DNA of 64,000 nucleotides from Streptomyces sp. F63 (GTDB lineage Bacteria > Actinomycetota > Actinomycetes > Streptomycetales > Streptomycetaceae), in the NCBI RefSeq assembly GCF_018070345.1, contig NZ_JAGPXX010000034.1, positions 1 to 64,000 of the forward strand, read 5' to 3'. Below are positions 27,795 to 36,589 of the stretch, one piece after another; positions within the stretch are counted from its first letter, which is position 1, and every line of letters starts with the position of its first letter. Both the position numbers and the translations under genes were made by a program. The notes beneath the pieces were generated by a model. It ran no database searches and had not been told where the DNA came from. It worked only from the letters and a program-made list of their open reading frames with translations.

Positions 27795-27845
27795 GGCCCG
27801 CCCCGGTGGCCGCCGCGGGCCCGGGCGGTCCTTATCCTCGTAGCC

Positions 27846-28211
27846 ATGACGGACACCACGGACAGCGCTCCCGCCCTCGACGCCGAAGACGCCAAGCTCG
27901 TCACCCTGGCCCGCTCCGCCCGGGCCCGCAACGGCGTGCCCGAGGGCGCCGCCGTGCGCGACGAGACGGGCAGGACGTACGTCGCCGGGACGGTGGCCCT
28001 GGCGTCGCTGGAGCTCAGCGCCCTGCGCACCGCCGTCGCCATGGCCGTGGCCAGTGGCGCCCGGTCCCTGGAAGCCGCGGTCGTGGTCTCCTCCGCCGGG
28101 GCCGTACCGGACGAGGACCGCGCGGCCGTGCGCGACCTCGGCGGCCCGGACACCCCCGTCCTGCTCGCCGGCCCGGACGGCACGCTCCGGACTGCCGTCG
28201 GCGCCGGCTGA
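27846..28211 (+). CDS. cytidine-deaminase-like protein without zinc ligands
   Basis: This 121-residue protein resembles the fold of short cytidine deaminases: KLVTLARSARARNGVPEGAAVRD, then TYVAGTVALASLELSALRTAVAMAVASG. However, the catalytic HAE motif is replaced by SALR, and the PCxxC zinc cysteines are absent. The deaminase reaction is therefore unlikely, and it may be a structural or regulatory relative. It sits between the CBS-domain gene and era, an order that is common in actinomycetes, where the real cdd gene usually lies nearby. I trust the frame but not an enzymatic role. Confidence 0.8.
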   Translation: MTDTTDSAPALDAEDAKLVTLARSARARNGVPEGAAVRDETGRTYVAGTVALASLELSALRTAVAMAVASGARSLEAAVVVSSAGAVPDEDRAAVRDLGGPDTPVLLAGPDGTLRTAVGAG

Positions 28212-28284
28212 GCGGGCCCCGGAAGCGGGGGCGGCCCGTCAGGCCGGCGCCTGACCGCGCACGCCCGGCCGTACCGCGGTGGCC

Positions 28285-28314
28285 GCGCCTCACCGCGCCT
28301 CACCGCGCCTCACC
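28285..28314. repeat. 10-bp tandem repeat, three copies
   Basis: The unit GCGCCTCACC occurs three times without mismatch, in the 159-base gap between the deaminase-like gene and era. Confidence 0.9.
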
Positions 28315-28370
28315 GTGCCCGCCCGGTCCGGTGGTCGGTGGCGCTGCGCCGATCGGGGAGAATGACCGCC

Positions 28371-29324
28371 ATGAGCGATCGTTCCCCGTCCCAGCCCCGG
28401 CCGCAGGCCGCCCCGCACCGCGCGGGCTTCGCCTGCTTCGTCGGCCGCCCCAACGCGGGCAAGTCGACCCTCACCAACGCCCTGGTGGGGACGAAGGTGG
28501 CGATCACCTCCAGCCGGCCGCAGACCACCCGCCACACCGTCCGCGGCATCGTGCACCGGCCGGACGCCCAGCTCGTGCTGGTCGACACCCCGGGGCTGCA
28601 CAAGCCGCGCACCCTGCTCGGCGAGCGGCTCAACGACGTCGTGCGGACCACCTGGGCCGAGGTGGACGTCATCGGCTTCTGCCTGCCCGCCGACCAGAAG
28701 CTGGGCCCCGGTGACCGGTTCATCGCCGGGGAACTGGCCAAGGTCAAGAAGACGCCGAAGATCGCCGTCGTCACCAAGACCGACCTGGCGGACTCCGAGC
28801 AGCTCGCCGAGCAGCTGATCGCCGTGGACCGGCTCGGGCGGGAGCTGGGCCTGGACTGGGCGGAGATCATCCCCGTCTCGGCCGTCGCGGGCCAGCAGGT
28901 GTCCCTGCTGGCCGATCTGCTGGTGCCGCTGCTGCCGGAGGGCCCCGCGCTCTACCCGGAGGGCGATCTCACCGACGAGCCGGAGCAGATCATGGTCGCG
29001 GAGCTGATCCGCGAGGCCGCGCTGGAGGGTGTCCGGGACGAGCTGCCGCACTCGATCGCCGTGGTCGTGGAGGAGATGGTCCCCCGCGAGGGGCGGCCGG
29101 AGAACAAGCCGCTGCTGGACATCCACGCCAACCTCTACATCGAGCGGCCCAGCCAGAAGGGCATCGTCATCGGTCCCAAGGGCGCCCGGCTGAAGGATGT
29201 CGGCATGAAGTCCCGTCGGCACATCGAGGCGCTCCTGGGCACCCCGGTCTATCTGGACCTCCATGTGAAGGTGGCCAAGGACTGGCAGCGGGATCCGCGG
29301 CAGCTCCGCAAGCTGGGCTTCTGA
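28371..29324 (+). CDS. era: GTPase Era
   Basis: This 317-residue GTPase binds the 3' end of 16S rRNA during small-subunit assembly. The GTPase motifs are GRPNAGKST, the switch region TTRHTVRGIV, DTPGLHKPR, and TKTD. The C-terminal KH domain is complete, with QKGIVIGPKGARLKDVG and RRHIEALLG. The ATG at 28371 is preferred over one at 28362 because GGGGAG at 28355-28360 is well spaced only for the later one. It ends the phoH-ybeY-CBS-era cluster and is followed by the leuA leader region. Confidence 0.95.
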   Translation: MSDRSPSQPRPQAAPHRAGFACFVGRPNAGKSTLTNALVGTKVAITSSRPQTTRHTVRGIVHRPDAQLVLVDTPGLHKPRTLLGERLNDVVRTTWAEVDVIGFCLPADQKLGPGDRFIAGELAKVKKTPKIAVVTKTDLADSEQLAEQLIAVDRLGRELGLDWAEIIPVSAVAGQQVSLLADLLVPLLPEGPALYPEGDLTDEPEQIMVAELIREAALEGVRDELPHSIAVVVEEMVPREGRPENKPLLDIHANLYIERPSQKGIVIGPKGARLKDVGMKSRRHIEALLGTPVYLDLHVKVAKDWQRDPRQLRKLGF

Positions 29325-29512
29325 CGGGCGTCTCCCCGGGGCGGGGCGGGGCGAGCCGCGGTGGCGAAGGGGATGCCGTGGCCCGGCGAACGTCCGGCCG
29401 GAGTCCGGAACATTCCGGTGCGCCGGGAATGAGGGATACCGCACGCATGCCCCGATGGCTCCCCGCCGTCCCGCATACTGGAATGACCCCACACGTCACG
29501 GCTCCCCTCGGC

Positions 29513-29518
29513 TAGGGT
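29513..29518 (+). promoter_or_regulatory. -10 box of the leuA leader transcript
   Basis: TAGGGT lies ten bases before the ATG of the leucine leader peptide, so the transcript would begin within a few bases of that ATG. A convincing -35 box is not visible. The remaining spacer after era (29325-29512) shows no gene. Confidence 0.4.
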
Positions 29519-29528
29519 GCTGTGCACC

Positions 29529-29576
29529 ATGCGTATCGGGCTGCTTCTCCTTAGCCGCCGCGGCGAGGGCCTGTAG
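29529..29576 (+). CDS. leucine leader peptide
   Basis: A 15-codon reading frame upstream of leuA encodes MRIGLLLLSRRGEGL and contains five leucines, four of them consecutive, with the less used codons CTT (twice) and CTC. Leucine-rich leader peptides are the hallmark of transcription attenuation of leucine genes, and similar ones are predicted before leuA in other actinobacteria. The peptide starts very close to the inferred transcription start and lies 81 bases before the leuA start. Ribosome stalling at the leucine run under leucine shortage would let leuA be transcribed. Confidence 0.85.
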   Translation: MRIGLLLLSRRGEGL

Positions 29577-29629
29577 TCGAGGCCGACCCCCTCCCCGCGG
29601 AGTTCGGTGATGCCACCGTCGGCCGTCGA
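29577..29629 (+). promoter_or_regulatory. attenuator region of leuA
   Basis: Right after the leader peptide stop codon, TCGAGGCCGAC (29577-29587) can pair with GTCGGCCGTCGA (29618-29629) with one bulged base. This long-range stem is the likely partner in an attenuation switch. Alternative pairings in the CCCC/GGAG stretch between the arms could compete with it. The mechanism is inferred from the leader peptide; the stem is seen in the sequence. Confidence 0.55.
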
Positions 29630-29656
29630 GCATCCTTCGACAGGAGCCCCGCGCAG

Positions 29657-31444
29657 ATGTCTTCCTCCCAGCCCGCCGCCGGTCACCGGCCCGTCGGCCG
29701 CACCACCCCCGTCACCGCCGCCACCGTCGCCCAGCGGCCCTCCGGGATGCCGGTCCACAAGTACGGGCCCTACGAGGCCGTGGCGATCCCCGACCGCACC
29801 TGGCCCGAGAACCGCATCACCGAGGCCCCCCGCTGGCTGTCCACGGACCTGCGGGACGGAAACCAGGCGCTGATCGACCCGATGTCCCCGGCCCGCAAGC
29901 GGGCGATGTTCGACCTGCTGGTCTCCATGGGCTACAAGGAGATCGAGGTGGGCTTCCCCTCCTCCGGCCAGACCGACTTCGACTTCGTACGGTCGATCAT
30001 CGAAGAGGACGCGATCCCCGAGGACGTGACGATCTCCGTCCTGACCCAGGCCCGCGAGGAACTGATCGAGCGCACGGTCGAGTCCCTGCGCGGCGCCCGC
30101 CGTGCGACCGTCCACCTGTACAACGCCACCGCCCCCGTCTTCCGCCGCGTCGTCTTCCGCGGCAGCCGCGAGCAGGTCAGGCAGATCGCCGTCGACGGCA
30201 CCCGGCTGGTCATGGAGTACGCCGAGAAGCTGCTGGGCGAGGAGACCGTCTTCGGCTACCAGTACAGCCCGGAGATCTTCACCGACACCGAGCTGGACTT
30301 CGCGCTGGAGGTCTGCGAGAGCGTCATGGACGTCTGGCAGCCCGAGGACGGCCGCGAGATCATCCTCAACCTGCCCGCCACCGTGGAGCGTTCGACACCC
30401 AGCACCCACGCCGACCGCTTCGAGTGGATGTCGCGGAACCTCTCCCGCCGTGAGTTCGTCTGCCTGTCCACGCACCCGCACAACGACCGCGGCACCGCCG
30501 TGGCCGCCGCCGAGCTGGCCGTCATGGCCGGCGCCGACCGGGTCGAGGGCTGCCTGTTCGGGCAGGGCGAGCGCACCGGGAACGTCGACCTGGTCACCCT
30601 GGGCATGAACCTGTTCTCCCAGGGCGTCGACCCGATGATCGACTTCTCCCGGATCGACGAGATCCGCCGCACCGCCGAGTACTGCAACCAGATGGAGGTC
30701 CACCCGCGCCACCCCTACGCGGGCGACCTGGTCTACACCTCCTTCTCCGGCTCCCACCAGGACGCCATCAAGAAGGGCTTCGACGCCATGGACGCCCGGG
30801 CCGCCGAGGCCGGGAAGACCGTGGACGAGATCGAGTGGGCCGTGCCGTACCTGCCCATCGACCCCAAGGACGTCGGCCGCTCCTACGAGGCCGTCATCCG
30901 GGTCAACTCGCAGTCCGGCAAGGGCGGCGTGGCCTACGTCCTGAAGAACGACCACAAGCTGGACCTGCCGCGCCGGATGCAGATCGAGTTCTCGAAGATC
31001 ATCCAGGCGAAGACCGACAGCGAGGGCGGCGAGGTCACCCCGGCCCAGATCTGGTCCGTCTTCCAGGACGAGTACCTGCCCACCACCGACGCCCCCTGGG
31101 GCCGGATCGCGCTGCGCTCCGCCCAGACCTCGACCACCGGCGAGGGGGGCGACGCGCTCACCGTCGAGGCGGTCGTCGACGGGCAGGAGACCGTGCTGAC
31201 CGGCAGCGGCAACGGTCCCATCGCCGCCTTCATCAACGCCCTGGGCACGATCGGGGTGGACGTCCGCGTCCTGGACTACGCCGAGCACGCCCTGAGCGAG
31301 GGTGCCGGCGCCCGGGCCGCCGCCTACGTCGAGTGCGCCGTGGACGGCAAGGTCCTGTGGGGCGTCGGCATGGACCCCAACACCGTCCGCGCCTCCCTGA
31401 AGGCCGTGGTCTCCGCCGTCAACCGCTCGGCCCGGGCCGCCTGA
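29657..31444 (+). CDS. leuA: 2-isopropylmalate synthase
   Basis: This 595-residue enzyme condenses acetyl-CoA with 2-ketoisovalerate, the first committed step to leucine. The active-site start RDGNQAL is at residues 66-72, the metal-binding HPHND is in LSTHPHNDRG, and GCLFGQGERTGNVDLVTL follows. This is the long actinobacterial (class 2) form with the C-terminal LeuA regulatory domain, which binds leucine for feedback inhibition (for example NGPIAAFINALG). The ATG at 29657 follows GGAG at 29643-29646. Expression is probably controlled by the upstream leucine leader. Confidence 0.96.
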   Translation: MSSSQPAAGHRPVGRTTPVTAATVAQRPSGMPVHKYGPYEAVAIPDRTWPENRITEAPRWLSTDLRDGNQALIDPMSPARKRAMFDLLVSMGYKEIEVGFPSSGQTDFDFVRSIIEEDAIPEDVTISVLTQAREELIERTVESLRGARRATVHLYNATAPVFRRVVFRGSREQVRQIAVDGTRLVMEYAEKLLGEETVFGYQYSPEIFTDTELDFALEVCESVMDVWQPEDGREIILNLPATVERSTPSTHADRFEWMSRNLSRREFVCLSTHPHNDRGTAVAAAELAVMAGADRVEGCLFGQGERTGNVDLVTLGMNLFSQGVDPMIDFSRIDEIRRTAEYCNQMEVHPRHPYAGDLVYTSFSGSHQDAIKKGFDAMDARAAEAGKTVDEIEWAVPYLPIDPKDVGRSYEAVIRVNSQSGKGGVAYVLKNDHKLDLPRRMQIEFSKIIQAKTDSEGGEVTPAQIWSVFQDEYLPTTDAPWGRIALRSAQTSTTGEGGDALTVEAVVDGQETVLTGSGNGPIAAFINALGTIGVDVRVLDYAEHALSEGAGARAAAYVECAVDGKVLWGVGMDPNTVRASLKAVVSAVNRSARAA

Positions 31445-31657
31445 CCTCTTCGGCCGCTTCCGCACCACGGCCGCTCCGCCTCCGTTCCGCCCCCGCTCCT
31501 CCGCCGTTCTTCCGCCGGAACCGGCCATGCCGGCCCGGCCGGAACCGGACCCTCCGCGAGGGCCGCGCCGCAGGTCGGAGCACCCGCACCGGGTGTGGAC
31601 GGCCGTTCCCGGCCACCGCCGCCCGCCACCGGACCCCCGCCCCCTCCGGACGGGGTG

Positions 31658-31687
31658 CTGACGCGACCCGTCCGCTGTGGTTAACAT
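31658..31687 (+). promoter_or_regulatory. promoter of the TerB-like gene
   Basis: CTGACG (31658-31663) and TAACAT (31682-31687) lie 18 bases apart in a locally less GC-rich stretch. The 333-base gap 31445-31777 otherwise contains only GC-rich spacer with a small hairpin of the form CCCTC-CGC-GAGGG; no other gene is seen. Confidence 0.5.
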
Positions 31688-31777
31688 CACGTCCATACGG
31701 CACCGTTGCCGCACGATGACAATCCGGCGGCGCGCGGTGCCCCGATGTTTCGGGATGAGCCGCCGGAGGTGCGCGAG

Positions 31778-32452
31778 ATGCGCGTGTGGGGAGTGTGCGC
31801 CAGCTGGCACACGGTCGGCGACGGTGAGTTCTTCTGCCCGGACTGCGGCGGCGACCGCAACTACCGGCGCCGCACCGGGCGCCGCCGGTTCACCTTCCTC
31901 GGGGTCCCCGTGCTGCCCCGGGGCACGGCCGGCCCGGTCGTCGAGTGCTCCTCCTGCCGGGGGCACTTCGGCACGGAGACCCTGGACCACCCCACCACCG
32001 TCCGCTTCTCGGCGATGCTCCGCGACGCCGTGCACACCGTCGCGCTCGCCGTCCTCGCCGCGGGCGGCACCGAGTCCCGGCCGACCCGGGAGGCCGCCGT
32101 CTCGGTGGTGCGCGCCGCGGGCTTCGCCGACTGCACCGAGGAGCAGCTCCTCACCCTCGTCGAGGCGCTGGCCGCCGACGCCGGCCGGCTCCCCGGCTGG
32201 GCCGAGGACTTCGGCGAGCACAGCGGCACGGCGCTGACCATAGAGCTCCACGAGGCCCTGGGCCCGCTGGCCCCGCACCTCGCCCCGGCGGGCCGGGAGA
32301 GCATCCTGCTGCAGGGCGCCCGGATCGCCCTCGCGGACGGGCCGTACCGCCCCGCCGAGCGGGAGGCCCTCTCCGCCGTCGGCGCGGCCCTCACCATCCG
32401 CCGCGAGGAGACCGAGCGCCTGCTCGCCGCCGCGGCTCGCACACCCTCCTGA
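31778..32452 (+). CDS. TerB-like protein with zinc ribbon
   Basis: This 224-residue cytoplasmic protein starts with a zinc ribbon (FFCPDCGGDRNY and VECSSCRGHFG, two CxxC pairs). A helical domain like TerB of tellurite resistance follows (FSAMLRDAVHTVALAVLAAGG, and RIALADGPYRPAEREALSAVGAAL). TerB-like domains often bind metal at the membrane surface, but no function is established for this actinobacterial form. The ATG at 31778 is set by GGAGGT at 31765-31770; the frame is open further upstream. It lies upstream of recO in the same direction. Confidence 0.82.
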   Translation: MRVWGVCASWHTVGDGEFFCPDCGGDRNYRRRTGRRRFTFLGVPVLPRGTAGPVVECSSCRGHFGTETLDHPTTVRFSAMLRDAVHTVALAVLAAGGTESRPTREAAVSVVRAAGFADCTEEQLLTLVEALAADAGRLPGWAEDFGEHSGTALTIELHEALGPLAPHLAPAGRESILLQGARIALADGPYRPAEREALSAVGAALTIRREETERLLAAAARTPS

Positions 32453-32528
32453 GCCGTCCTCCCGGAGCCGTACGGGCTTCCCCCGCCCCCGCCCCCGGCC
32501 GTGCTCCCCGTGCGGGAGAATGGCCCGT

Positions 32529-33275
32529 ATGACTCTGTTCCGCGACGACGGCATCGTGCTGCGCACCCAGAAGCTGGGTGAGGCGGACCGGATCATCACC
32601 CTGCTCACCCGGGGCCACGGCCGGGTGCGGGCGGTGGCGCGCGGGGTGCGGCGCACCAAGTCGAAGTTCGGGGCCCGGCTGGAACCCTTCTCCCATGTGG
32701 ACGTGCAGTTCTTCGCCCGGGGCGGCGAGCTCGTCGGCCGTGGTCTGCCGCTGTGCACCCAGAGCGAGACCATCGCGCCGTACGGCGGGGCCATCGTCGC
32801 CGACTACGACCGCTATACGGCGGGCACGGCCATGCTGGAGACCGCCGAGCGGTTCACCGACCACGAGGGGGAGCCGGCCGTCCAGCAGTACCTGCTGCTG
32901 GTGGGGGCGTTGCGGACGCTCGCGGGCGGTGGGCACGAGCCGCGGCTGGTGCTCGACGCCTTCCTGCTCCGCTCGCTGGCCGTGAACGGCTACGCGCCCA
33001 GCTTCGCCGCCTGCGCCCGATGCGGCCTCCCGGGCCCGAACCGTTTCTTCTCGGTGTCGGCGGGCGGCGTGGTGTGCGGGGACTGCCGGGTGCCGGGGAG
33101 CGTCGTGCCCTCGGGGGAGGCCCTGGCCCTGCTCGGGGCGCTGCTGGCGGGCGACTGGGAGACGGCGGACGCGTGCGAGGCGCGGTACGTCAGGGAGGGC
33201 AGCGGGCTCGTGGCAGCCTATCTGCACTGGCACCTGGAGCGCGGACTGCGTTCCCTCAGGTATGTGGAGAAATAG
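32529..33275 (+). CDS. recO: DNA repair protein RecO
   Basis: This 248-residue protein is RecO, which anneals single strands and helps load RecA in the RecFOR pathway. The OB-fold start LFRDDGIVLRTQKLGEADRIITLLTRGHG, RRTKSKFGARLEPFSHVD, and the zinc-binding cysteines CARCG and CGDC are present. The ATG at 32529 is well placed after GGGAG at 32514-32518; an ATG at 32520 is too close. It is 14 bases upstream of the isoprenyl transferase gene. The leuA-recO-uppS order is common in streptomycetes. Confidence 0.95.
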   Translation: MTLFRDDGIVLRTQKLGEADRIITLLTRGHGRVRAVARGVRRTKSKFGARLEPFSHVDVQFFARGGELVGRGLPLCTQSETIAPYGGAIVADYDRYTAGTAMLETAERFTDHEGEPAVQQYLLLVGALRTLAGGGHEPRLVLDAFLLRSLAVNGYAPSFAACARCGLPGPNRFFSVSAGGVVCGDCRVPGSVVPSGEALALLGALLAGDWETADACEARYVREGSGLVAAYLHWHLERGLRSLRYVEK

Positions 33276-33289
33276 GAGACGTGGACCGC

Positions 33290-34150
33290 ATGGCACGACG
33301 CGGGATTCTGGGCCGTACCCGTCGCGAGTACCAGCAGCCGGAGCCGCACCCCAGCGGCGCGCGCCCGCCGGAGATCCCCGGGGAGCTGATCCCGAAGCAC
33401 GTGGCGGTCGTCATGGACGGCAACGGGCGCTGGGCGAAGGAGCGCGGGCTGCCGCGCACCGAGGGGCACAAGGTCGGTGAGGGCGTCGTCCTGGACGTGC
33501 TCAAGGGCTGCCTGGAGATGGGCGTCAAGAACCTGTCGCTGTACGCCTTCTCCACGGAGAACTGGAAGCGCTCGCCCGAGGAGGTGCGCTTCCTGATGAA
33601 CTTCAACCGGGACGTGATCCGCCGCCGCCGGGACGAGATGGACGCCCTGGGCATCCGCATCCGCTGGGTGGGGCGGATGCCCAAGCTGTGGAAGTCCGTG
33701 GTCCAGGAGCTGCAGATAGCGCAGGAGCAGACCAAGGACAACGACGCCATGACGCTGTACTTCTGCGTCAACTACGGCGGGCGCGCCGAGATCGCCGACG
33801 CCGCGGCGGCCATCGCGGCCGATGTGCGGGCCGGGAAGCTCGACCCGTCCAAGGTCACCGAGAAGACGGTGCAGCGGTACCTGTACTACCCGGACATGCC
33901 GGACGTGGACCTCTTCGTCCGGCCGTCGGGGGAGCAGCGCACCTCCAACTACCTGATATGGCAGAGCGCTTACGCCGAGATGGTCTTCCAGGACGTGCTG
34001 TGGCCGGACTTCGACCGCCGCGACCTGTGGCGGGCCTGCCTGGAGTTCGCCCAGCGCGACCGCCGCTTCGGCGGCGCGGAGCCGAACCGTACGGAGCCGC
34101 AGCCGCCGCCGGGCGACGCGGCCGGCGGGGCCGGCGCCCCGCGGGGCTGA
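33290..34150 (+). CDS. uppS: isoprenyl transferase (cis-prenyltransferase, UppS family)
   Basis: This 286-residue enzyme elongates farnesyl or geranyl diphosphate with isopentenyl diphosphate to make long cis-polyprenyl diphosphates, the lipid carriers for cell wall synthesis. The catalytic aspartate is Asp43 in MDGNGRWAKERG. SLYAFSTENWKRSPEEV, DLFVRPSGEQRTSN and FQDVLWPDFD complete the family motifs. The ATG at 33290 has GGAG 11 bases upstream. A proline-rich C-terminal tail is added to the core. The undecaprenyl product is assumed from the family; a second prenyltransferase usually exists in streptomycetes. Confidence 0.93.
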   Translation: MARRGILGRTRREYQQPEPHPSGARPPEIPGELIPKHVAVVMDGNGRWAKERGLPRTEGHKVGEGVVLDVLKGCLEMGVKNLSLYAFSTENWKRSPEEVRFLMNFNRDVIRRRRDEMDALGIRIRWVGRMPKLWKSVVQELQIAQEQTKDNDAMTLYFCVNYGGRAEIADAAAAIAADVRAGKLDPSKVTEKTVQRYLYYPDMPDVDLFVRPSGEQRTSNYLIWQSAYAEMVFQDVLWPDFDRRDLWRACLEFAQRDRRFGGAEPNRTEPQPPPGDAAGGAGAPRG

Positions 34151-34204
34151 GCTTCCGGGCCGTTCCGGGGCCGGTGCCCGGGGAGTGCCCGGAGGACAGC
34201 GATA

Positions 34205-34232
34205 CGGCGAGGGGCCGCGGGGCCCCTCGCCG
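34205..34232. terminator. bidirectional terminator between uppS and zur
   Basis: CGGCGAGGGGCC (34205-34216) pairs perfectly over 12 bp with GGCCCCTCGCCG (34221-34232) around a four-base loop. It serves both convergent genes. Confidence 0.8.
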
Positions 34233-34300
34233 TGTACGTCTCCGGGGCGGCCGTGTCCGGCCCCGCCCGGGGCGGGCCCGTGCCGCGCGGGCGGGTGCCG

Positions 34301-34753
34301 TCAGCGCCTGCCGCCGCCCGCCGCGGCCTTCGCCGCGCAGTCGCCGCAGGTGCCGAAGATCTCGATGGTGTGGGCGACGTCCACGAAGCCGTGCTCGGCC
34401 GCGATCTGGTCGGCCCAGGTCTCCACGGCCGGGCCCTCCACCTCGACCGCCTTGCCGCAGCCCCGGCAGACCAGGTGGTGGTGATGGTCGTCGGTGCTGC
34501 ACCGGCGGTAGACGGCCTCGCCCTCGTCGGTGCGCAGGACGTCCACCTCGCCCGCGTCGGCGAGCGACTGCAGGGTGCGGTAGACGGTCGTCAGGCCGAC
34601 GGAGTCGCCACGGTGCTTGAGGACGTCGTGCAGCTCCTGGGCGCTGCGGAACTCGTCCACCTCGTCCAGGGCCGCGGCCACGGCCGCGCGCTGCCGCGTC
34701 GACCGGCCGCGCACCGGCGCCGTGCTCGTTCCGCCGCTCCCCGCTGTGGCCAC
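34301..34753 (-). CDS. zur: zinc uptake regulator Zur (Fur family)
   Basis: This 150-residue repressor belongs to the Fur family and its position identifies it as Zur. The winged helix carries STRQRAAVAAALDEVDEFRSAQELHD and VGLTTVYRTLQSLAD. The histidine-rich HHHHLVCRGCGK holds metal ligands and a CxxC pair, and a second CxxC (CGDC) near the end completes the structural zinc site. A tail ending AAAGGGRR follows. The GTG at 34753 follows GAGGAGG; an upstream ATG at 34792 is possible. It is the last gene of znuA-znuC-znuB-zur and should repress the operon through the box before znuA when zinc is plentiful. Confidence 0.94.
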   Translation of the reverse strand: MATAGSGGTSTAPVRGRSTRQRAAVAAALDEVDEFRSAQELHDVLKHRGDSVGLTTVYRTLQSLADAGEVDVLRTDEGEAVYRRCSTDDHHHHLVCRGCGKAVEVEGPAVETWADQIAAEHGFVDVAHTIEIFGTCGDCAAKAAAGGGRR

Positions 34754-34836
34754 CGTTGCCTCCTCCTCGCCGGCCCGCATCCGACTGGCCATTGTGCCAG
34801 CCCCCACGGCCGCCCTCGCCGGTCCCGTCCGGGACC

Positions 34837-35736
34837 TCAGACCTTCACGTCGTCGCCCGCCGGGCGCTCCCCGTCCGCCTTCTCCAGAGCGCACCGCTCC
34901 CCCTCGTCCGCCGCGGCCCGGCGGGCCCGGCTGCGGGCCAGCGGCGCGGTCGCGGCCGCGAAGGCCAGGAAGACGGCGATGGCCAGCAGGACGATCGCGG
35001 CGCCCGAGGGGGCGTCCACGTAGTACGTCGTCACCGTACCGGTCAGCGAGACCGTGACGCCGATCCCCATCGCGATGGCCAGGGTCGCCGCGAAGCCGCG
35101 GGTGACCCGCTGGGCGGCGGCGACCGGGATCACCATCATCGCGCTGACCAGCAGCAGCCCGACGATGCGCATGGCGACGGTGACCGTCAGCGCGGCCGTG
35201 ACCGCGAGCAGCAGGTTCAGCAGCCGCACCGGCAGTCCGGTGACCCGCGCGAACTCCTCGTCCTGGCAGACGGCGAAGAGCTGGCGGCGCAGTCCGAGGG
35301 TGATCGCGATCACGAAGGCCGCCAGCAGGCAGATCGCCACCACGTCCTCGGGGGCGACGGTGGTGATGGAGCCGAAGAGATAGGTGGAGAGATTGGCCGT
35401 GGAGCCGCCCGGCGCCAGGTTGATGATCATGACCCCGCCGGCCATGCCGCCGTAGAAGAGCAGGGCGAGCGCGACGTCGCCGCTGGTGCGGCCGCGGGAG
35501 CGGATGAGCTCCATGCCGACCGAGCCGGCCACCGCGACCAGGGTCGCCATCCACACCGGGCTGCTGTTCAGCAGGAAGCCGAGGGCGACGCCGGTCATGG
35601 CGACGTGGCCGATGCCGTCGCCCATGATCGCCTGGCGGCGCTGGACGAGGTAGATGCCGATGGCCGGGGCGGTGACGCCGACGAGCACGGCGGCGAGCAG
35701 GGCCCGCTGCATGAAGGCGTAGTTCAGGATCTCCAT
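34837..35736 (-). CDS. znuB: zinc ABC transporter permease
   Basis: This 299-residue membrane protein is the permease of the zinc importer, with about eight hydrophobic segments (for instance ALLAAVLVGVTAPAIGIYLV and IVLLAIAVFLAFAAATAPLA). The family motif around GDGIGHVAMTGVALGFLL is present. The C-terminal tail is charged and cytoplasmic. Its ATG shares one base with the stop of the ATPase gene upstream, so translation is coupled. The cluster context with ZnuA and Zur makes zinc the substrate. Confidence 0.93.
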   Translation of the reverse strand: MEILNYAFMQRALLAAVLVGVTAPAIGIYLVQRRQAIMGDGIGHVAMTGVALGFLLNSSPVWMATLVAVAGSVGMELIRSRGRTSGDVALALLFYGGMAGGVMIINLAPGGSTANLSTYLFGSITTVAPEDVVAICLLAAFVIAITLGLRRQLFAVCQDEEFARVTGLPVRLLNLLLAVTAALTVTVAMRIVGLLLVSAMMVIPVAAAQRVTRGFAATLAIAMGIGVTVSLTGTVTTYYVDAPSGAAIVLLAIAVFLAFAAATAPLARSRARRAAADEGERCALEKADGERPAGDDVKV

Positions 35737-36506
35737 CAGGTCAGCAGCCCCGTCCGGATCGGTTCCGCCGTCGGTCCGGCGTGCGGGTGGACATGGTCGT
35801 GGCCGGGCAGCGCGTGCTGGCCCACGGCCTCGGGCGGCGGCCCGTCGTGCACCACGCAGCCGTCACGGAGGACGACGGCGCGGTCGATCAGCGGCTCCAG
35901 CGGGCCCAGTTCGTGCAGCACGAGGAGGACGGTGGCGCCGGCGGCGACCTGTGCGCGCAGGATGTCCGCGAGGACCTCCTGCCCGGCGAGGTCGACCCCC
36001 GCCATCGGCTCGTCCATGATCAGAAGGTCCGGTTCGGAGGCCAGCGCGCGGGCGATCAGCACCCGCTGGTGCTGGCCGCCGGAGAGGGCGTTCACGGAGT
36101 CCCCGGCACGGTGGTCCATGCCGACCAGCCGCAGCGCCCGGTCGATGGCGGCCCGGTCGGCCCTCCGCCGCGGCCGCAGTCCCGTACGGGCCAGGCGGCC
36201 GGAGGAGACGACCTCGCGCACCGTCGCGGGCACGCCGCTCGCGGCGGTGGTCCGCTGCGGTACGTACCCGATGCGGGCCCAGTCGCGGAAGCGGCGCAGC
36301 GGGGTGCCGAACAGCTCCAGGGAGCCCTGCTCCAGGGGCACCTGGCCGACCACGGCCCGTACGGCGGTGGATTTGCCCGATCCGTTGGCGCCGAGCAGGG
36401 CGACGACCTCGCCCCGGGCGACGGTCAGATCGATTCCGCGCAGCACGGTGCGCGCACCGAGCCGGGCGGTGGCCCCGCGCAGGGAGACAACGGGCTGTGC
36501 GGCCAT
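35736..36506 (-). CDS. znuC: zinc ABC transporter ATP-binding protein
   Basis: This 256-residue ABC ATPase energises zinc import. Walker A is GANGSGKST at residues 39-47, the signature is LSGGQHQRV, and Walker B is LLIMDEP followed by a histidine switch in LHELGPLE. The tail is rich in histidine (GHDHVHPHAGP), which may bind zinc. The ATG at 36506 follows GGAGG seven bases upstream; upstream in-frame ATGs exist without family support. It lies between znuA and znuB. Confidence 0.94.
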   Translation of the reverse strand: MAAQPVVSLRGATARLGARTVLRGIDLTVARGEVVALLGANGSGKSTAVRAVVGQVPLEQGSLELFGTPLRRFRDWARIGYVPQRTTAASGVPATVREVVSSGRLARTGLRPRRRADRAAIDRALRLVGMDHRAGDSVNALSGGQHQRVLIARALASEPDLLIMDEPMAGVDLAGQEVLADILRAQVAAGATVLLVLHELGPLEPLIDRAVVLRDGCVVHDGPPPEAVGQHALPGHDHVHPHAGPTAEPIRTGLLT

Positions 36507-36589
36507 GATCCGGTCCTCCGGGGACGGTCGTGGGGTGGGTGGGGCGGAGGGGGCGTGCGGGTGGGTGGTCATGGGAGGCGGGCGCCGGG

